DNA from: Methylomonas methanica MC09
GTDB taxonomy: Bacteria > Pseudomonadota > Gammaproteobacteria > Methylococcales > Methylomonadaceae
DNA: 64,000 bases
Direction of reading: 5' to 3'
Assembly: GCF_000214665.1 (NCBI RefSeq)
Contig: NC_015572.1
Location: forward strand, 4,588,001 to 4,652,000
Shown one piece after another: positions 63,025 to 64,000 of this stretch (its first letter is position 1; every line of letters begins with the position of its first letter). Position numbers and translations under genes: made by a program. Below the pieces are notes generated by a model. It saw only the letters and a list, made by a program, of their open reading frames with translations. It had not been told where the DNA came from and ran no database searches.

Positions 63025-63105
63025 CCACGGAGGCGGCCCGGCTATCTGGCATCCTAACCAGACCCTAGGCTTTCCGACGCCGCCTCACGACGGCTGTGGC
63101 AAATT
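63025..63105 (-). promoter_or_regulatory. Candidate c-di-GMP-I (GEMM) riboswitch in the leader of the VPLPA-CTERM gene
   Basis: On the minus strand, in order: CCACAG, a stem capped by GTGA (a GNRA tetraloop, CCGTC/GGCGG), GGAAAGCC, a short helix, GGGTCT, AGGAT (receptor-like), and CAGATAGCCGGGCCGCC. This sequence of tetraloop helix, AAAGCC joint and AGCCGGG helix follows the GEMM-I plan, though the classical GCAAACC box is altered. A small hairpin CGGGCG-CAA-CGCCCG follows before the ribosome site. Confidence 0.6.
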
Positions 63106-63537
63106 GGGTAGTAAGGGCTTATGCCCTATCCGCGGTCTTTCATCCAACTACGGTATCCTCATCCCTGTCATTCAGCCGGTAAATGCCTTCTACCCCCCGA
63201 TTAATTAGGCGCTCTGTCCTAACGGCCACTCCATTGCATACTGCCATTCCCATTAAGCTAATAAACCTTCAGTTCATTTACGACTACCTTTAATTAAGCA
63301 TTAGTCATGCCAATTATTTGTTCAATAAAATCAATGCTAAACCAGTATCTTATAAAATAATAATAAGGCATATCCCCTAATATAACTAAGGGTTTCAGGC
63401 ATATCCCATAACCGCTCACCTGGGACCGCAAGCCGGAATAAGCCGCCAGGCGTTCGGCGGCTGGGGCTGCGTTATAACGCCGGAAACACTGTATTTATTT
63501 GTGCCAGCCAAGTATTTCGACCTACGGAGGGAGAGAC
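63106..63537. other. Intergenic region with a hairpin and a palindrome
   Basis: About 430 bp between the leader and the TPR gene. A hairpin AGCCGCC/GGCGGCT is at 63441-63462, and GCGTTATAACGC (63469-63480) is a perfect 12-bp palindrome. These probably end the TPR transcript or regulate the downstream leader. No gene seen. Confidence 0.5.
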
Positions 63538-64000
63538 TTAACCAGCCATCTGCTTCAGCAACTCTTTGGCGCGATCGATACCGGCAAACTCATTTTGCTT
63601 GCCGTCCGATGATATTGATTTTTCAAGTGCCTGCCTGGCAGCGTTTTTGTCGCCGGCCGCGAAATAGGCTTCGCCCAGATGATAGTGAAACTCGGCATTA
63701 TTCGGCACGACAGCAACCGCTTTCTTGAAGATATCAACAGCCGCCTCTGCCTTACCGGATTTGAACAATGCCCAGCCGTAAGTATCCAGAAAGTAGGGGT
63801 TAGGCGATTCCTTGAAACGTTCCGCCAGGGTTACCGCGCGTTTGAGAGTGTCTTGAGCACCGCCAAACTCGACCAACAGATAGGACAGGTTGTTGGCCGC
63901 CTCATCATTGTCAGGGTATTTTTTCAGCAAATCGTCGTAGGCTGCGATGGCAGCCGCGTAATCCTTACTACCGTCATAATACTTAGCCAATTCCAGCATT
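63538..64000 (-). CDS. TPR-repeat protein, C-terminal part (partial)
   Basis: At least 153 aa reach the right edge; the N-terminus is beyond it. Contains TPR-like units (AAIAAYDDLLKKYPDNDEAANNLSYLL split over two motifs, GWALFKSGKAEAAVDIFKKA, GEAYFAAGDKNAARQALEKS). Resembles the TPR proteins of exosortase/EPS systems (PrsT type); identity uncertain. Confidence 0.6.
   Translation of the reverse strand, partial: MLELAKYYDGSKDYAAAIAAYDDLLKKYPDNDEAANNLSYLLVEFGGAQDTLKRAVTLAERFKESPNPYFLDTYGWALFKSGKAEAAVDIFKKAVAVVPNNAEFHYHLGEAYFAAGDKNAARQALEKSISSDGKQNEFAGIDRAKELLKQMAG

Noticed and set aside
63421..63484. Second riboswitch near GGGACCGCAAGCC on the plus strand
   Set aside because: The phrase resembles part of GEMM, but it is on the wrong strand for the downstream gene and the remaining helices do not match; kept only as hairpin and palindrome.

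Overview
The window looks like the chromosome of a Gram-negative gammaproteobacterium, most plausibly a methanotroph of the Methylococcales (Methylomonas-like). This is inferred from gene content: an aryl-polyene/xanthomonadin-type type II PKS cluster, several PEP-CTERM/VPLPA-CTERM surface proteins with an exopolysaccharide-type sugar transferase, lipoproteins, and a hisB-hisH-hisA-hisF-hisI run. No database search was possible, so the taxonomy is an inference.

Layout. (1) 1-9610, minus strand: a secreted-protein neighbourhood. A PKD/FlgD-domain protein (1092 aa), a small secreted protein and an RHS-repeat protein with its own signal peptide are tightly spaced. They are followed by a DUF4304-like protein that is a candidate immunity partner; a TolB-like protein and a partial FlgD-domain lipoprotein lie further downstream. 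(2) 10036-13385: a PEP-CTERM protein with two near-identical upstream boxes, a (CAATTT)n microsatellite, a CrtI-like flavoprotein and a small unknown. (3) 13590-27885: an aryl-polyene-type PKS cluster. An acyl/aryl ligase is divergent from about 16 co-directional, mostly overlapping genes: ketosynthases, chain-length-factor-like protein, ketoreductase, two hotdog dehydratases, two ACPs, acyltransferases, glycosyltransferase, thioesterase, TauE/SafE-type membrane protein, lipoprotein. Two halogenase-superfamily flavoproteins sit at its ends. (4) 28010-36437: a VPLPA-CTERM protein, then housekeeping genes moaB, DUF423, psiE-like, pepN and the his genes. (5) 36446-47726: tRNA-Thr(CGU) carrying an integrated filamentous phage (inovirus) of about 11.2 kb, bounded by 55-bp direct repeats that differ at one base. 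It encodes integrase, Rep, Zot/pI, pVI-, pIII- and pVIII-like proteins, many very small membrane proteins, a divergent regulatory switch and a membrane-anchored Mrr-like nuclease. (6) 47855-58279: a type I restriction-modification island, hsdM-rhuM-hsdS-mntA-hepT-AlbA_2/ATPase-hsdR. (7) 58292-64000: a short truncated-looking gene, mtfA, a VOC-gene remnant, an undecaprenyl-phosphate sugar transferase, two paralogous VPLPA-CTERM proteins (one behind a c-di-GMP-I-like riboswitch) and a partial TPR protein.

How the parts fit. Region 3 should build an outer-membrane aryl polyene: the ligase loads an aryl acid on an ACP, KS/KR/DH enzymes extend it, acyl- and glycosyltransferases attach it, and flavoproteins may oxidise or halogenate it. 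Regions 2, 4 and 7 hold substrates of an exosortase/EPS system whose sortase lies outside the window. Regions 5 and 6 form one block of mobile and defence genes. The strongest candidates for something undescribed are the signal-peptide RHS operon, the flavoprotein-flanked aryl-polyene cluster with no visible MMPL/LolA export genes, the inovirus with two large structured DNA elements, and the restriction island that embeds a type VII toxin-antitoxin pair and carries repeat-based plasticity in two genes.
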